Source: Bidens hawaiensis (taxonomy: Eukaryota; Streptophyta; Magnoliopsida; Asterales; Asteraceae). From it: DNA of 64,000 nucleotides. Positions 9,692 through 21,071 of the stretch are shown here, in pieces. The notes under the pieces were generated by a model that saw nothing but the letters and a program-made list of their open reading frames with translations, was not told the origin of the DNA and did no database searches. Position numbers and translations under genes: made by a program. Numbering within the stretch: the first letter of the stretch is position 1; each line of letters opens with the position of its first letter. The stretch is from the NCBI GenBank assembly GCA_021521415.1, contig JAIQDT010009079.1:1-64000 (forward strand). Reading direction: 5' to 3'.

Positions 9692-12600
9692 TGTTGAGTT
9701 CCAGTGGTGATCAGTCAACGGTTTAACTTTTAAACCCGGTTTAATAAAATTAGTTTTATAATTATTAATCATATTAATAACAGAATACGCAGCGGAATAT
9801 AAAACGAGTAATCACCATTTAACGGAACCGTACAGGATCCGGTTACATACGATACGAGTACGAGTAATAATATACGATATATTGTTAACTACCGATGAGA
9901 TAAATAATACCTCGGTTAATGATTAACCGGTTGAGACACCGAGGTACAACGAACAATGCTAGGTGACGAACTGAAGAAAAAACGAAGCAGCGGCGGTGCA
10001 CTGCGGCAGCGACGTGGTGACTATTGATGTGCGTGACAACAGCGAACAACAGTAGCAAGCACACAGTAACAGCAACGATGATCAACGAGGGTTCGCGGAG
10101 CAGCGGTGGTGGTCGTATGGTGATTGTTTAGTCGTTGACGTTGGGGAGTTATTATTTTCTCTTTTAGTTTCCGCCGTCAAAACGTGAGTAATAGAGAGGA
10201 CGGCTTTTTTGTTATCTTGGAGACCAAGATATTTATTAGGTTAACCACTTTATAAGATTATGTTAATAATGTCACACCCTCAAAATCCACTAACGGAGTT
10301 TTACCATCAGAGGGTGTGAATTAACATGATCGGAATCATTAGTTATAATCAAACACCATAAATAAAGTTTTCAAACAACCAAGACATCAAGTCTTAAGTA
10401 TAAATGCGGAAGCGTAATTTGTAAACCAAAAAGTTTGCGCCACACAGGACGACTTGAAAACCCAAGTTATTAAGATAAAAATTGAAAGAAGTTTTCAAGC
10501 GATGGTGTTTAGCGAATGCATGTTCCTATACCGCGCGCCCGCCTCGATTACCTGAGAATAACATACTAAAAGTGTCAACACATGGTTGGTGAGTTCATAG
10601 GTTTATATAAATAAAGCGTTTGCATTTACGTTTGCGTTTGCGTTACCAGATAGTGTTAAGTCAATTATATATCAATAGGTAGCTAACTTATCAAGCATGT
10701 ACTACTAAGTGTTCGACACCGAAGTTGACTGTTTATCAATTGCCTTGCCACCATGTCAACCATGACCATGGTAATGTGTTAGCCAAAATTACACCCACTC
10801 GACCTACAGTCGAGTTTAGAGTTGGGTGGGGTTTGTCAAACCCAGTAGTACTACTCAACAGTGACTCGCTATTATACAAATATTAACCGGTTCGATGTTA
10901 TGAAGGACTTTGGTTGGTTTGTTTGCCACTTAGCCTTACAAGTGATATATAAAAACTAAACAAAATCTACAGCGTTGGAGTATGTTACCTCCCCCAAATA
11001 AAAGCATTTAAAAAGAGTAAAAAGGGGACGTGAAACTCACTGTTTGCGAAGATAACCAAAAAGATCCAAGAAAAGATGTGCGTCACATAAAATCCTCACT
11101 AGTGTTTTAAAAACAAAAACGAGATTTTCTAAGTATTTAAACTACGAGTGAGTCCCTAGACTCGACACATACAACTTATGCATGAGATGCGTTTCGTGTT
11201 TCGTTTGTGAAATAAGTGCGACTCGACAAACACGTTGGTGATACGTTACATGTCTGAACAACTACTTAAGTTTCAAGTATTAACATTGTACATTACTAGC
11301 AATTATCCCCCACAAGTGCAATTTGGTCAAAACATAGCAAACATCGATCGGTTATGCACTTTTCATGACAATTCAAGAAATACAGCAACTAAATTATCCA
11401 GACAGATTTTCACTCGACAAGATTACTCTTATTAATAAATCCTAACATGTCAAATAAATCGCAAAAAATCATCACAGAAGTACACGTGGGTTAGGTATTT
11501 AAACATATTTTTATTATATTTTTATCATGTATGGTTTTATCACAATGACCAAAACATCACAGCAAACACACAGTAATCGTTATCATGCGCAACAGAATGT
11601 TATTTGACATTCCCGTTAAATGACAAATCCAATTATTGCAAGACCAATTGTGTTAGATTCCTAACTCAATATGTTTTCTTCCAGAAGTGGAACCAACCCA
11701 TTTGGTCTTGTAGTTTATGAGATATCTTAGTCGCAAAAAAGCCTAACAGCAGGTCTCCCAAATCAGCCTTGCACAATAGTTTTGTAAAATAATAAAAACA
11801 AACTTTTATACGTTCAAAAATTACAAACTCAGACTTTTCAGAAACTAGACTCGACCTAGTATATTATAGAATCAACAATCGCATCAAAACATAACATTAA
11901 CATCGAGTTACAGTCGTCCAAACACGAATTCAATAATCTGTCCAGCATCAGTTTTCATCAAAACTCAATAAACAATTAACCTATGAACTAAAAATCATGC
12001 ATGTATCCCTAAATCATCAACAAACAACATATTTAACACTAAGGGTTTATGTTTACAGGTTTAATCATACAATTAAATGATAGAATAAATTAGATATGAA
12101 TCTTATTTACCTAGTTATCACCTTGGATCCTTCAACAACCCTGTAAACAACTTGTATGTGTATGTGTGTGTGTGGTAATCGGCCGAGAATGGTGAAGGGG
12201 GGAGGGGCTGTTGCCGTCATGTAGGGGAGAGGGAGAGAGTGGGATTAGGGTTGGGTGATTATGTTGTTTATATATTTATTAAATATAATACATGTTACAA
12301 ATCGCCCCCTAAACTTCAAGTGAACTTAATTCTAGCATAACTAGTTTATAATATCCATAATAAGAGGTTATACTATACAAGCACACAATCATATGTCAAC
12401 ATAACACATATTTATACCGAGCACTTGTTTATATTATATATTGCTTGTTCACCAACGGTTTGAGTCGACTCGTGTGTGTCTCGATGGAATTCTGAAAGAC
12501 TACTTGTGTAGTGATTGTCATGCGTCATCTAAACCCTAGTTTAAATGTAATGAGATATGCGTTACAGTTCGTGTGATCTTAAGTTTGAATTAACGAAGTT

Positions 12601-12922
12601 CGGATTAACGGAGTTAACCTGAAATTGACGAGTGTCACAAATAATCCTTTATAACCTAAAAAAACGATCACCAAGCCCAATACATAAAACTCACGTTAAA
12701 GTCCATATCCAAAAGTTTAAAGTTTATTAATTGAATAAACTAAAACTAATAGATACTTTTAATGATTAATTATTTAGTGTAAATAATTAATCTCGTTTGT
12801 TATTCGTCATTACCGGTTAAACCATTTAAGAGGATTTTAGTTCGTTTCCCAAGGTGTAACTCTCATGGGTCACAACCCGCTCGGCCACTTTGACTTATTC
12901 GAACCGGTCCATAATTCCAACA
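9692..12922 (-). repeat. 3' LTR of the copia element, interrupted
   Basis: The LTR consists of 9692-10269 plus 12645-12922, which together equal the 856 bp of the right LTR. The gap is exactly one inserted element plus its 5-bp duplication. It is next to the polypurine tract, so it is the 3' LTR of this minus-strand element. Confidence 0.9.
10270..12639. mobile_element. Probable solo LTR (2.37 kb) nested in the copia LTR
   Basis: It starts TGTCACACCC and ends GTGTCACA, so the ends are TG...CA, and it is flanked by AATAA on both sides (10265-10269 and 12640-12644). The undisturbed right LTR of the host element gives the empty site. There is no gag or pol frame inside and no second internal LTR, so a solo LTR left by recombination is the simplest reading; a non-autonomous element is the alternative. 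Near its start a 9-bp inverted pair, CACACCCTC (10273-10281) and GAGGGTGTG (10310-10318), could form a hairpin. Confidence 0.75.
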
Positions 12923-12934
12923 GTCTCCCACTTG
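12923..12934 (-). other. Polypurine tract of the copia element
   Basis: On the minus strand AAGTGGGAGAC directly precedes the LTR start TGTTGG. This is the expected position and composition for plus-strand DNA priming. Confidence 0.7.
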
Positions 12935-13766
12935 GACGGATTCGGTTAAGTTTCTCAACGCTGACAACCAGCGGTGCTCTAGCTACACATGGTTGCCCCC
13001 AACAGGTTATGACATTTTAAATTCATTAACCAAAAGATCTTGGAATACACTATTGCAAGATAATGAAAATATAGTAATCGTTGTCATCTATCCTTTCCGT
13101 ATAAGACACCAATTGAACAATGAGACATGGATCAGATCAATCTCATATGGCGTTCAACCATTATCGTTTTCGTTCTCGAGTCAAAGTGGTCCAATCAAAC
13201 ACACAGTAAGTTTGGGTGAGGCCTCACATGTTACCAGTTTGAATTAACGAAGGTGCCAAGATGTCCAACTGTTACATATCATGTAAGAGTACAGAATCCC
13301 ATCTTGATTACATACAACTCACACTGAACTTCAGAATACTCCCAACCAATGCCTTTATGACTGGCAGTTACGCGACAACGTTTGACACTGATCAAAGAAT
13401 ACCTTTAGTAAACGAAAGTTCTAATATGTATCTCAGGTCTAAGGATACTAAAGGAGCATACCAATATCACATGCATCTTATGAATAAAATCCATGAAGAC
13501 GATTTGATGCGAGTTACATCCAACGTCATTCATAATGAGGTCTATGAGTTTAGAAGTCAACCCTTTGAGTCCAAAGTCAGAATAGTCTTAATTCAGAATC
13601 GCTCCCACGAGTCTGACCGACTACGGATAATTTAGAATACAATATTCATGGATTAAACGTATTAAAATGAACACAGTTATAATATTCAATGTTTGCATTT
13701 AACCATTAAATCAAAAGTGAACTCAAAAGTATAATTGTTTAAATGTTCATACATCTAAATACTAAA
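12935..13766. other. Copia 3' non-coding region with an antisense open stretch
   Basis: Between the RNase H stop and the polypurine tract lies about 0.8 kb without minus-strand coding. On the plus strand it is open in two adjacent frames, 12993-13247 (84 codons) and 13261-13635 (124 codons). They could be one antisense frame broken by a shift. I do not recognise the predicted sequences and they may be chance. Confidence 0.4.
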
Positions 13767-14336
13767 TCAAAACAAATTACTAGCTAATCTAAGACCGATA
13801 GCATCCCTATGTTGGTCATGCTTGTCCTGAGTCATAGGCTTAGTGAACAGGTCTGCTAGGTTTTGATCTGTATCTACTTTACTTATTATGATGTCACCTC
13901 GTTCCAGTATCTCCCGTATGAGGTGGAACTTCCTTAGAATGTGCTTGGCTCTCTGATGAGATCTGGGCTCTTTGGCCTGAGCAATAGCACCTGTGTTATC
14001 ACAGAACACCTCGATTGGTTTGCGAATACTCGGAGCCACATCGAGATCGGTGATGAACTTTTTCATCCAAGCAGCCTCTTTAGCGGCATCCGATTCAGCT
14101 ATATATTCGGATTCGGTGGTAGAATCCGCCACTACACTCTGTTTGGAGCTCTTCCAATAAATAGCTCCTCCATTGAGAGTGAAAACGAACCTGACTGTGA
14201 GCAAGAATCATCTCGGTCAGTCTGGAAGCTGGCATCAGTGTAACACCTTACAGTGAGCTCCTCCTCCACTCCCCCCAAACACCAAGAACATATCTTTGGT
14301 CCTATTCAAGTACCTTAGAATATTCTTTACGGCAGT
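13767..14336 (-). pseudogene. Copia RNase H domain (C-terminus of pol)
   Basis: It degrades the RNA strand of the RNA-DNA hybrid during retrotransposition. The frame shows GGAIYWKSSKQSVVADSTTE, then SEYIAESDAAKEAAWMKKFI and a late DNTGAI motif, the acidic-residue pattern of copia RNase H. The C-terminus reads DLFTKPM and ends at 13767. At 14337 a stop separates it from the reverse transcriptase frame, and the joining segment (14205-14336) is in another frame, so the domain is broken from pol. Confidence 0.85.
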
Positions 14337-15740
14337 CTAATGGGCCATGCCAGGACTCTGTTGAAAACGACTGGTCATGCTCAAGGCATACGAGACGTCT
14401 GGTCTAGTACATAACATAGCATACATGATAGAACCAAACGCTGAAGCATATGGAATTGCTTGCATATGCTTAGATTCAATATCCGTTGTCGGAGATTGCG
14501 ATTTGCTCAACACGGTTCCTTTAGTCATTGGAACAGCTCCTTTCTTGGAGTTTTCCATTGGGAAGCGTGCCATTACTTTGTCTATGTAAGTGCTTTGACT
14601 TAGCCCTAGAATCCGCTTAGATCTATCTCTATAGATCTTTATTCCCAGAATATATGCGGCTTCTCCAAGATCTTTCATTGCAAAACAAGATTCCAATTAG
14701 TGCTTAACTTCCTTAAGCATAGGAATGTTATTTCCAATTATCAGTATATCATCCACATACAATATGAGGAATGATATAGTGCTCCCACTAGCCTTTCTGT
14801 AAACACAAGGCTCATCTTCATTTTTAACAAAACCAAACTCTTTGATTTTCTCATCAAAGTGAAGATTCCAGCTTCGAGATGCTTGCTTAAGTCCATAAAT
14901 GGACTTATTTAATTTGCAAACCCTATTAGGATATTTAGGATCAACAAAACCTTCAGGCTGAACCATATAAACATCTTCAGAAAGATGTCCATTAAGAAAA
15001 TCGGTTTTGACATCCATTTTCCATATCTCGTAGTCATAGTACCTGGCTATGGCAAGTAATATCCTTATTGACTTAGTCATAGCAACGGGTGAGAAGGTTT
15101 CATCATAGTCAACACCTTGAGTTTGAATAAAACCTTTCGCAACTAGCCGTGCCTTATAAGTTTGCACATTTCCATGCATGTTGGTTTTTCTCTTGAAAAT
15201 CCATTTGCTCCCTACTGCCCGACTATCGGGGGGTAGCTCAACCAAGTTCCAAACTTGGTTATCCTGCATGGATTGCATCTCGGCATTCATGGCATCTTGC
15301 CATTTCTCAGATTCCGGATCCAAGATAGCAGATTTGTAGTTAGTAGGTTTGTTGCCAGATTCGGCTACTAATAAGACTTCGGGACCATCTAGATGCCACA
15401 AGTATCTAGAATTTGGTACGGGAGTCCTACTACTTCTGCGAACGCTTGTGTTCCGATCTGATGTATCAACAACAACAACTGGTTGATCAGACGCTCCAAC
15501 TTCCTCAGCGGTTGTTTGTGGTTCTTGAATTTCTTCAAGTTCAACAACGCTATCTCCTGTTCCTCGATTGAGAAATTTCTTCTCAAGGAAGCGGCCTTTC
15601 CTCTTGATAGAAATCGTATTTGTATCAGGATGAAAGAAGTAATAACCGCTTTGGTTATAGTATCCGATGAAAACAACTTTTACACCGCGGGGATCAAGTT
15701 TGTCATTAGACTCACTTGAGATGTAAGCATCACATCCCAT
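14337..15740 (-). pseudogene. Copia reverse transcriptase region of pol
   Basis: The region includes a segment after integrase (FIGYYNQSGYYFF) and the RT start (WNLVELPPDSRAVGSKWIFK). It continues with KARLVAKGFIQTQGVDYDET, a MDVKTDFLNG motif (the family usually has MDVKTAFLNG), SIYGLKQASR and an intact catalytic YVDD. A TAG just after LKEVKH (about 14697) stops the frame. It reopens in the same frame with FAMKDLGEAAYILGIKI and continues through a TRPDVSYAL motif to 14337. So RT is recognisable over its whole length but is interrupted by one nonsense codon and cut off from integrase by a frameshift near 15700. Confidence 0.9.
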
Positions 15741-16655
15741 ACTCTAAGGTAAGACAATTTGGGCTTCTTTCCCTTATGCCATATCTCATATGGGGTTTTG
15801 TCTATCTTCTTAGTCGGAGCTAGATTGACAATGCGGGCGGCGGTCCTAAGGGCATAACCCCAGAAGGAGTGAGGCAAGTTAGTTCTACACATCATCGATC
15901 GAACCATGTTTAGCAAAGTTCGATTTCTCATCTCGCTCACGCCATTATGTTGGGGTGTGCCAGGTGGAGTGAGCTGTGAAACAATTCCATGCTCTTTTAG
16001 ATGAGTGATGAATTCTGAGTTGAGATACTCTCCACCTCGATCTGATCGAAGCATTTTAATGGTTTTACCAAGTTGTTTTTCCACTTCGCTTTGAAACTCT
16101 TTGAACCCTTTCAAAAGTTTCGTGATTGTGTTTCATAAGATACACATAAGCGTATCGACTATAATCGTCGATAAAAGAAACGAAGTATATTTCATGGTTT
16201 CTAGTTATGGTTCTGAAAGGTCCATATACATCAGAATGTATGAGTCCTAACAGATCACTTGCTCGTTCACTTTTATGAGTGAAGGAGTCTTTGGCGAGTT
16301 TGCCAGCTAAGCAAGATTCGCAATCATCAAACGAGTCCGGTCCTATGGATTCAATAATCCCTTCGGATTGGAGTCTTTTAACTCTTGCCTTGCTTATGTG
16401 GCCAAGTCGGCAATGCCATAGAAAAGCATCATTGATGGTAGTCTTGATACGTTTTGAAAGATGATTTACGTTATTCTCAGGTTGAACATCAATCTCATAA
16501 ATACCATTTCGAGGTTTAGCCTCAAAATAGAAGATATCATTTAAGTAAGCAGAAATAGCCAAGCCATTAAAAACGTACTTAAAACCTTGTTCAAGCAACA
16601 ATGAAAATGAAATGATGTTTCTGGTCAAACCAGGAGCATACAAACAATTGTTCAA
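15680..16655 (-). pseudogene. Copia integrase (GAG-pre-integrase and DDE core)
   Basis: The N-terminal zinc-binding part shows HCRLGH and later CESCLAGK (the HHCC pattern). The catalytic core shows HSDVYGPF, FIDDYSRYAYVYL and, after a frameshift near 16100, SDRGGEYLNSEF and PQHNGVSE. The residue after that E is Met where copia integrases usually have Arg. Integrase inserts the cDNA into the host genome. The frameshift near 16100 and another near 15700 disable it. Confidence 0.88.
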
Positions 16656-16663
16656 ATGAAAAA

Positions 16664-17071
16664 CTAGGCCAGATGGACAAGTAAAATGAAAAATCCAGTT
16701 CCCAGAACCGGTACTCTCTTTCCATCTCCAACGATGAGTTCCATGCTGCCTTTATTCAGTTTCTTCCACTTCTCAGGCTCCTGCAAGACATTAACAATGT
16801 GGAAACAACATCCGGTATAAAATACCCATGTGTTGCTAGAGACAGTGAAAAGTTCAATAACGTATATGGAAATACCTCGAGAAGAGCCTTCACCATTGGC
16901 CTTCCTCTTGGCTAGCTCAGCTAGATGTTCGGGGCAGTTACGCATCCAGTGCCCCATCTTGTTGCACTTGAAGCACTGGCACTCCTCAGGAGGCGGCGGT
17001 TGTGCCTTTGCAACTTTCTTGTTAGTGTTGGTGGCAGATTTGGCAACAACAATAACTTTCTTCTAGCCTTT
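16664..17071 (-). pseudogene. Copia gag zinc knuckle and protease
   Basis: A CCHC knuckle (CFKCNKMGHWMRNC) at about 16940-16990 belongs to the nucleocapsid. Further on, the protease site reads FYTGCCFHI where copia elements have a D-T-G core, so the catalytic Asp is replaced by Tyr. The frame shifts near 16665 before NNCLYAPGLTRN, the start of the pre-integrase part. Two in-frame stops (TAG at 17063-17065 and TGA at 17072-17074) separate this segment from the gag body. Protease activity is therefore lost. Confidence 0.8.
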
Positions 17072-17752
17072 TCATTTATAACCTTGATTCTTGGGTTTGG
17101 GCTTCTGTACACCAGCAGATCGGATCATTAGAACTTGATTGGTCCTAGAAGGAATGTTCATCTCAGCCGTTTTAAGCATGTTGTGCAGCTCCGGCACTGT
17201 CTTTACCCAGCCATTCATGTTGAAATTCATTACGAACTGGTCGTAAGATCTGGGGAGAGAGTTGAGGATGAAATCCGATGCCATCTCATCAAGCATGGGA
17301 TAATCAAGTTTCTTGAGCTGATCGATGTGCCCCTTCATCTTAAGAACATGTGCACTGACGGGAGACCCTTCTGCCATCTTGCAACTTATGAGTTGTTTCA
17401 TGGTATCGAACCGCTCCTGACGGGCTTGTTTCTGGAACATGCCTTTGAGTTGTTCCAGCATCTCATAGGCACCGAAGTCTTCTAATCCTTTAGCAAGCTC
17501 AGAAGTCATGGTGGCTATCATAATACAGGAGACCTCAGCCGAGTCATCCCTATGCTTGTCAAGAGCTTTTCGAGCAGCGGCTGTGTTGTTTTTAGGCTCG
17601 TTTGGAACAGATCCATCGAGAACATACAGGCGCTTTTCCATAGTAAGAACGAGTCTTAAGTTGCGGTGCCATTCGATGAAGTTGGTACCGTTTAGTTTCT
17701 CCTTCTCAATGATAGACTTAAGGGCGTAGGGTGAATTTTCGTTTGAAGACAT
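17072..17752 (-). CDS. Copia gag, capsid part (truncated)
   Basis: A 226-codon frame beginning MSSNENSPYALKSIIEKEKL, then NGTNFIEWHRNLRLVLTMEK, typical of plant copia Gag. Downstream come the helical capsid core (KQLISCKMAEGSPVSAHVLK, LNSLPRSYDQFVMNFN). Gag packages element RNA into particles. The frame ends at TGA 17072-17074, before the zinc knuckle, so the product lacks its nucleocapsid. The start is the first ATG after a leader of about 1.36 kb and matches the usual gag start of this lineage. Confidence 0.85.
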   Translation of the reverse strand: MSSNENSPYALKSIIEKEKLNGTNFIEWHRNLRLVLTMEKRLYVLDGSVPNEPKNNTAAARKALDKHRDDSAEVSCIMIATMTSELAKGLEDFGAYEMLEQLKGMFQKQARQERFDTMKQLISCKMAEGSPVSAHVLKMKGHIDQLKKLDYPMLDEMASDFILNSLPRSYDQFVMNFNMNGWVKTVPELHNMLKTAEMNIPSRTNQVLMIRSAGVQKPKPKNQGYK

Positions 17753-19098
17753 CTGATTAATAAAGCAAAAGTAAATTTAATTAGTATTTTCGATGTTGTA
17801 ATCCTATTATTAATGACCCAATAACATTAATCAAATAGGAGTATGAGAATCTGGCTTCCAGTTATTAAAGGCGGCTGTAGCACACAACATTAATAAGTGG
17901 TTAGGCAAACCGACAACGATTGTCAATTGTGAATAGAGCACAACTCTCGGTTATGAGGCCTATAGGGACAACGATTGTCTATATAGATACGTTTAGCCTC
18001 ATCTTTGCCCACTTTAAGTCTCCAGACAGCTTTAGCACGTAACAGGAGAGCAAAGTAATAATTGTCCTAGTATAGTGACGTGTGAAAGCGCCAGATGTGT
18101 CAACGAAAAGGCTTTCACCTTGATGGGATAGGCTAGAAAACGAGTGCGGTGCTGTAGCTCCAACACTCGAAATTTCGCAGTATGCCTCAAGTGTGACTTG
18201 TAGTAGGATTGGCACAAACTATTGGTTTTATATTGGGATTAATTTTAGAATTACCAAATAGAGTAAAAAGTCAAATTTTACTGTATTTATTATCAGGACA
18301 ATAATGATGAACTCTTTCATCTCTCAGGACGCTTAGTTTTAAATAACCTATTAAAAACTAAGTTTGTCGCGATACGTCTAACCAATTTTAAGTTAATAGA
18401 GAACTATTAAGTTATAAGGTTTTGGAAAATCAAATTTAGTTTAATTTTGCAAAAACTTTATTGGTTAATTAAAATTTATTTTAATATATTTGATATTAGG
18501 TCGGTGGTATTATAACCTATTATAATCAAGCAAGCAACCACAATAGTAAATAAGAATATGTAAATCTTAAATGGCCAAAAGGTGATTGGTCTTGCTAGAG
18601 CCTATTAGCAAGACCAATCGGGTCAAGGGGTCACAACACAAACAACCACAAGGATGGACTCCTGGTGTATCCGGTCATCTTTGCTAACTCTCACTGACTT
18701 CAAGAACTCCGTGAGCTCGTCCTCGGTTTTCCTTCGGGTCTTCTTCATTACAACATTCACTAATACAAGTAATGAAAAACTAAACCCTATCTATTACAAT
18801 TTTGAACCATTAAAATGGCCAAAAACCATAAAATAAAACCGAACAAAATAAATACAACTTTTAAACCATCCATATGGTCAAAAACCAAAAACCATTCAAC
18901 CAAGCAAACAAGGTCGGGCCAGATTTACATATTCGATAAAAATAAAATTGAGCAATATTTTGGTCAAATAAAATAAATAAAAATTGACCAAACCAAGATT
19001 GCTCAAAAACTAAATCTAGATCAAAAACTTCAACTAGCTTGAAGTTTATGATGTAGGTCCGGTGAAAAGACCGGATTCGACTCGTATGTTGTAACCAA
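17753..19098. other. Copia 5' leader
   Basis: About 1.35 kb between the primer-binding site and gag, without coding. GACAACGATTGTC (5-bp arms, loop CGA) occurs at 17912-17924 and again at 17967-17979. The function is unknown; leaders of this kind hold dimerisation and packaging signals. Confidence 0.5.
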
Positions 19099-19111
19099 GG
19101 CTCTGATACCA
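19099..19111 (-). other. Primer-binding site of the copia element
   Basis: On the minus strand this reads TGGTATCAGAGCC, the standard copia primer-binding site for the 3' end of initiator tRNA-Met. It starts one base after the 5' LTR. Confidence 0.9.
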
Positions 19112-19112
19112 C

Positions 19113-19968
19113 TGTTGGGTTCACGTGGTGATTAGTCAACGGTTTAACTTTTAAACCCGGTTTAATAAAATTAGTTTCATAATTATTAATCATATTAATA
19201 ACAGAATACGCAGCGGAATATAAAACGAGTAATCACCAATTAACGGAACCGTACAGGATCCGGTTACATACGATACAAGTACGAGTAATAATATACGATA
19301 TATTGTTAACTACCGATGAGATAAATAATACCTCGGTTAATGATTAACCGGTTGAGACACCGAGGTACAACGAACAATGCTAGGTGACGAACCGAAGAAA
19401 AAACGAAGCAGCGGCGGTGCACTGCGGCAGCGACGCGGTGACTATTGATGTGCGTGACAATAGCGAACAACAGTAGCAAGCACACGGTAACAGCAACGAC
19501 GATCAACGAGGGTTCGCGGAGCAGCGGTGGTGGTCGTTATGGTGACTGTTTAGTCGTTGACGTTGGGAAGTTATTATTTTCTCTTTTAGTTCCCGCCGTC
19601 AAAACGTGAGTAATAGAGAGGACGGCTTTTTTGTTATCTTGGAGACTCAAGATATTTATTAGGTTAACCACTTTATAAGATTATGTTAATAATCCTTTAT
19701 AACCTAAAAAAAACGATCACCAAGCCCAATACATAAAACTCACGTTAAAGTCCATATCCAAAATAAAGTTTGTTAATTGAATAAACTAAAACTAATAGAT
19801 ACTTTTATTGATTAATTATTTAGTGTAAATAATTAATCTCGTTTATTATACGTCATTATCGGTTAAACCATTTAAGCGGATTTTAGTTCGTTGCCTAAGG
19901 TGTAACTCTCATGGGTCACAACCCGGTCGGCCACGTTAACTTATTCGAACAGGTCCATAATTCCAACA
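19113..19968 (-). repeat. 5' LTR of the copia element
   Basis: 856 bp, uninterrupted. It is almost collinear with 9692-10269 plus 12645-12922, and shows that the nested element is a true insertion with a 5-bp duplication. Confidence 0.92.
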
Positions 19969-20108
19969 ATTACAACCACCACAACTGTAGATAAAGTTAT
20001 AATTGCAATCAACATGATCTTACTATTGACATCAGACGAGTTTCCGCTAGGGAAAAAGATAGAACTTTGATTATCATGATCATGATTATATTGTTGATCT
20101 CCAGACAT
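19969..20108 (-). pseudogene. ATL-type RING-H2 gene, 5' part
   Basis: This encodes the first 46 codons plus two bases of the ATL protein. It starts MSGDQQYN, has a short Ser/Asn-rich outer region, and then the hydrophobic run KIMLIAIITLSTVVVVV, the typical single N-terminal membrane segment of ATL ligases. The frame is cut at AT|G by the copia element and resumes in phase at 9686. With that part and ignoring the stop at 9326, the open frame is 249 codons including the final stop. The phase continuity is the main evidence that both halves are one gene. Confidence 0.8.
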
Positions 20109-21070
20109 AGTTGTTGATTAAGGTGCATGTTACGATGAGAAAAATAGGGTTTTTAAGGTTGAACCATATGTACGTGTCTGAGAGTAGATATGAAGAAAGT
20201 GGTGTGTAAATATGTGTTGTGTAGATTCGTTTTGTGTGTGAATTTGACCAAGTACGTGAATTGCGTGTGTAGGTGGTTCATGTTTTTTTTCAAAGACTCA
20301 ACTGTTGGGAACCTTGTTTCAAAGGAGTTGACTTTGAATGTGGACTTTTCTCTCTCTAGCTGCTCAATTTTTCACCTTCAGTTGTTAATTTTTGTTAGAA
20401 TTTGTTATTTTTGTATACACAGTATGTGGTGGGTGGAATCTGAAGACACGAGATGTTACTAACATAAATAATATCAAATTGAGGAGTGAACTTGAAAAAA
20501 AAAGTCAACCATTTATTTTTGTTTTTCAAATGGATGAGATTATTCATAGCACGAAACCACTTTTAAATTATTAATATTGTATCATTTCAGTCATGGTTAT
20601 TACTGAATTATAATAAAATGATGCCAAAATTTTCTTCAATAATAGTAGTTTTTATAGCACGAAACAACATTATAATGTATTTTATCAGATGTTACATGTA
20701 TTAAAAAAAATCAATCGTAACAATAAGCAATGCATGCATGTTATTTATTAGTGGGTTTATATTATTAGGATAACGTTAAATAGTGCAACAAAAATAGAAA
20801 TGAAAAAAATGATAAGTAATCTAATTTATTTATTTTAAATTTGGATGGTAGAAATTAATTTAAAAATAAAAATTAACAGAAATAAGAAAAACATTAAGAT
20901 AATAGGGTAATGTTAAAAAATAGGGTAATGCTAAAATATAGAGTACAACCAAAATTAGAATGGTAAAAAATAATTTAATTAATTGATCTTATATTTAAAT
21001 GGTGAAATTAATTTAATAATAAAAATTGATGAGAAGGTTATTAAGGTAACAACCCATTTATGATAACTTT
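20109..21070. other. Non-coding DNA upstream of the ATL remnant
   Basis: The stretch holds the former promoter side of the ATL gene and then very AT-rich DNA. No gene or clear element is visible. Confidence 0.4.
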
Positions 21071-21071
21071 T

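Larger units (their letters stand above)
9692..19968 (-). mobile_element. Ty1/copia retrotransposon inserted in the ATL gene
   Basis: A complete but inactive element on the minus strand, with gag at the right and RNase H at the left. Both LTRs start TGTTG and end CAACA on the plus strand, and each is 856 bp once the nested insertion is removed. A primer-binding site, gag, protease, integrase, reverse transcriptase, RNase H and polypurine tract follow in copia order. Net of the nested 2.37-kb insertion it is about 7.9 kb. The 5-bp flanks (ATGAT at 9687-9691, ATTAC at 19969-19973) match at only three of five positions, so the duplication has mutated. The element interrupts ATL codons and the two gene halves stay in frame around it. 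The LTRs differ by about 35 changes by eye (roughly 4%). Confidence 0.9.

Noticed and set aside
9326..9772. A 148-residue RING-H2 protein starting MINNYKTNF
   Set aside because: The first 28 or so codons come from the copia LTR. The same N-terminal words occur in the right LTR at 18861-19193. The true gene start is at 20108.
9885..10085. Hydrophobic 66-codon frame in the copia left LTR
   Set aside because: The same frame is repeated in the other LTR (19306-19506). It is LTR sequence, not a gene.
12993..13635. Two plus-strand ORFs as independent genes
   Set aside because: They are unrecognised and lie in the copia 3' non-coding region. I kept them only as a possible antisense frame.
16830..17485. 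Plus-strand ORFs opposite copia gag and protease
   Set aside because: Shadow frames of the minus-strand gag, which has recognisable domain motifs.
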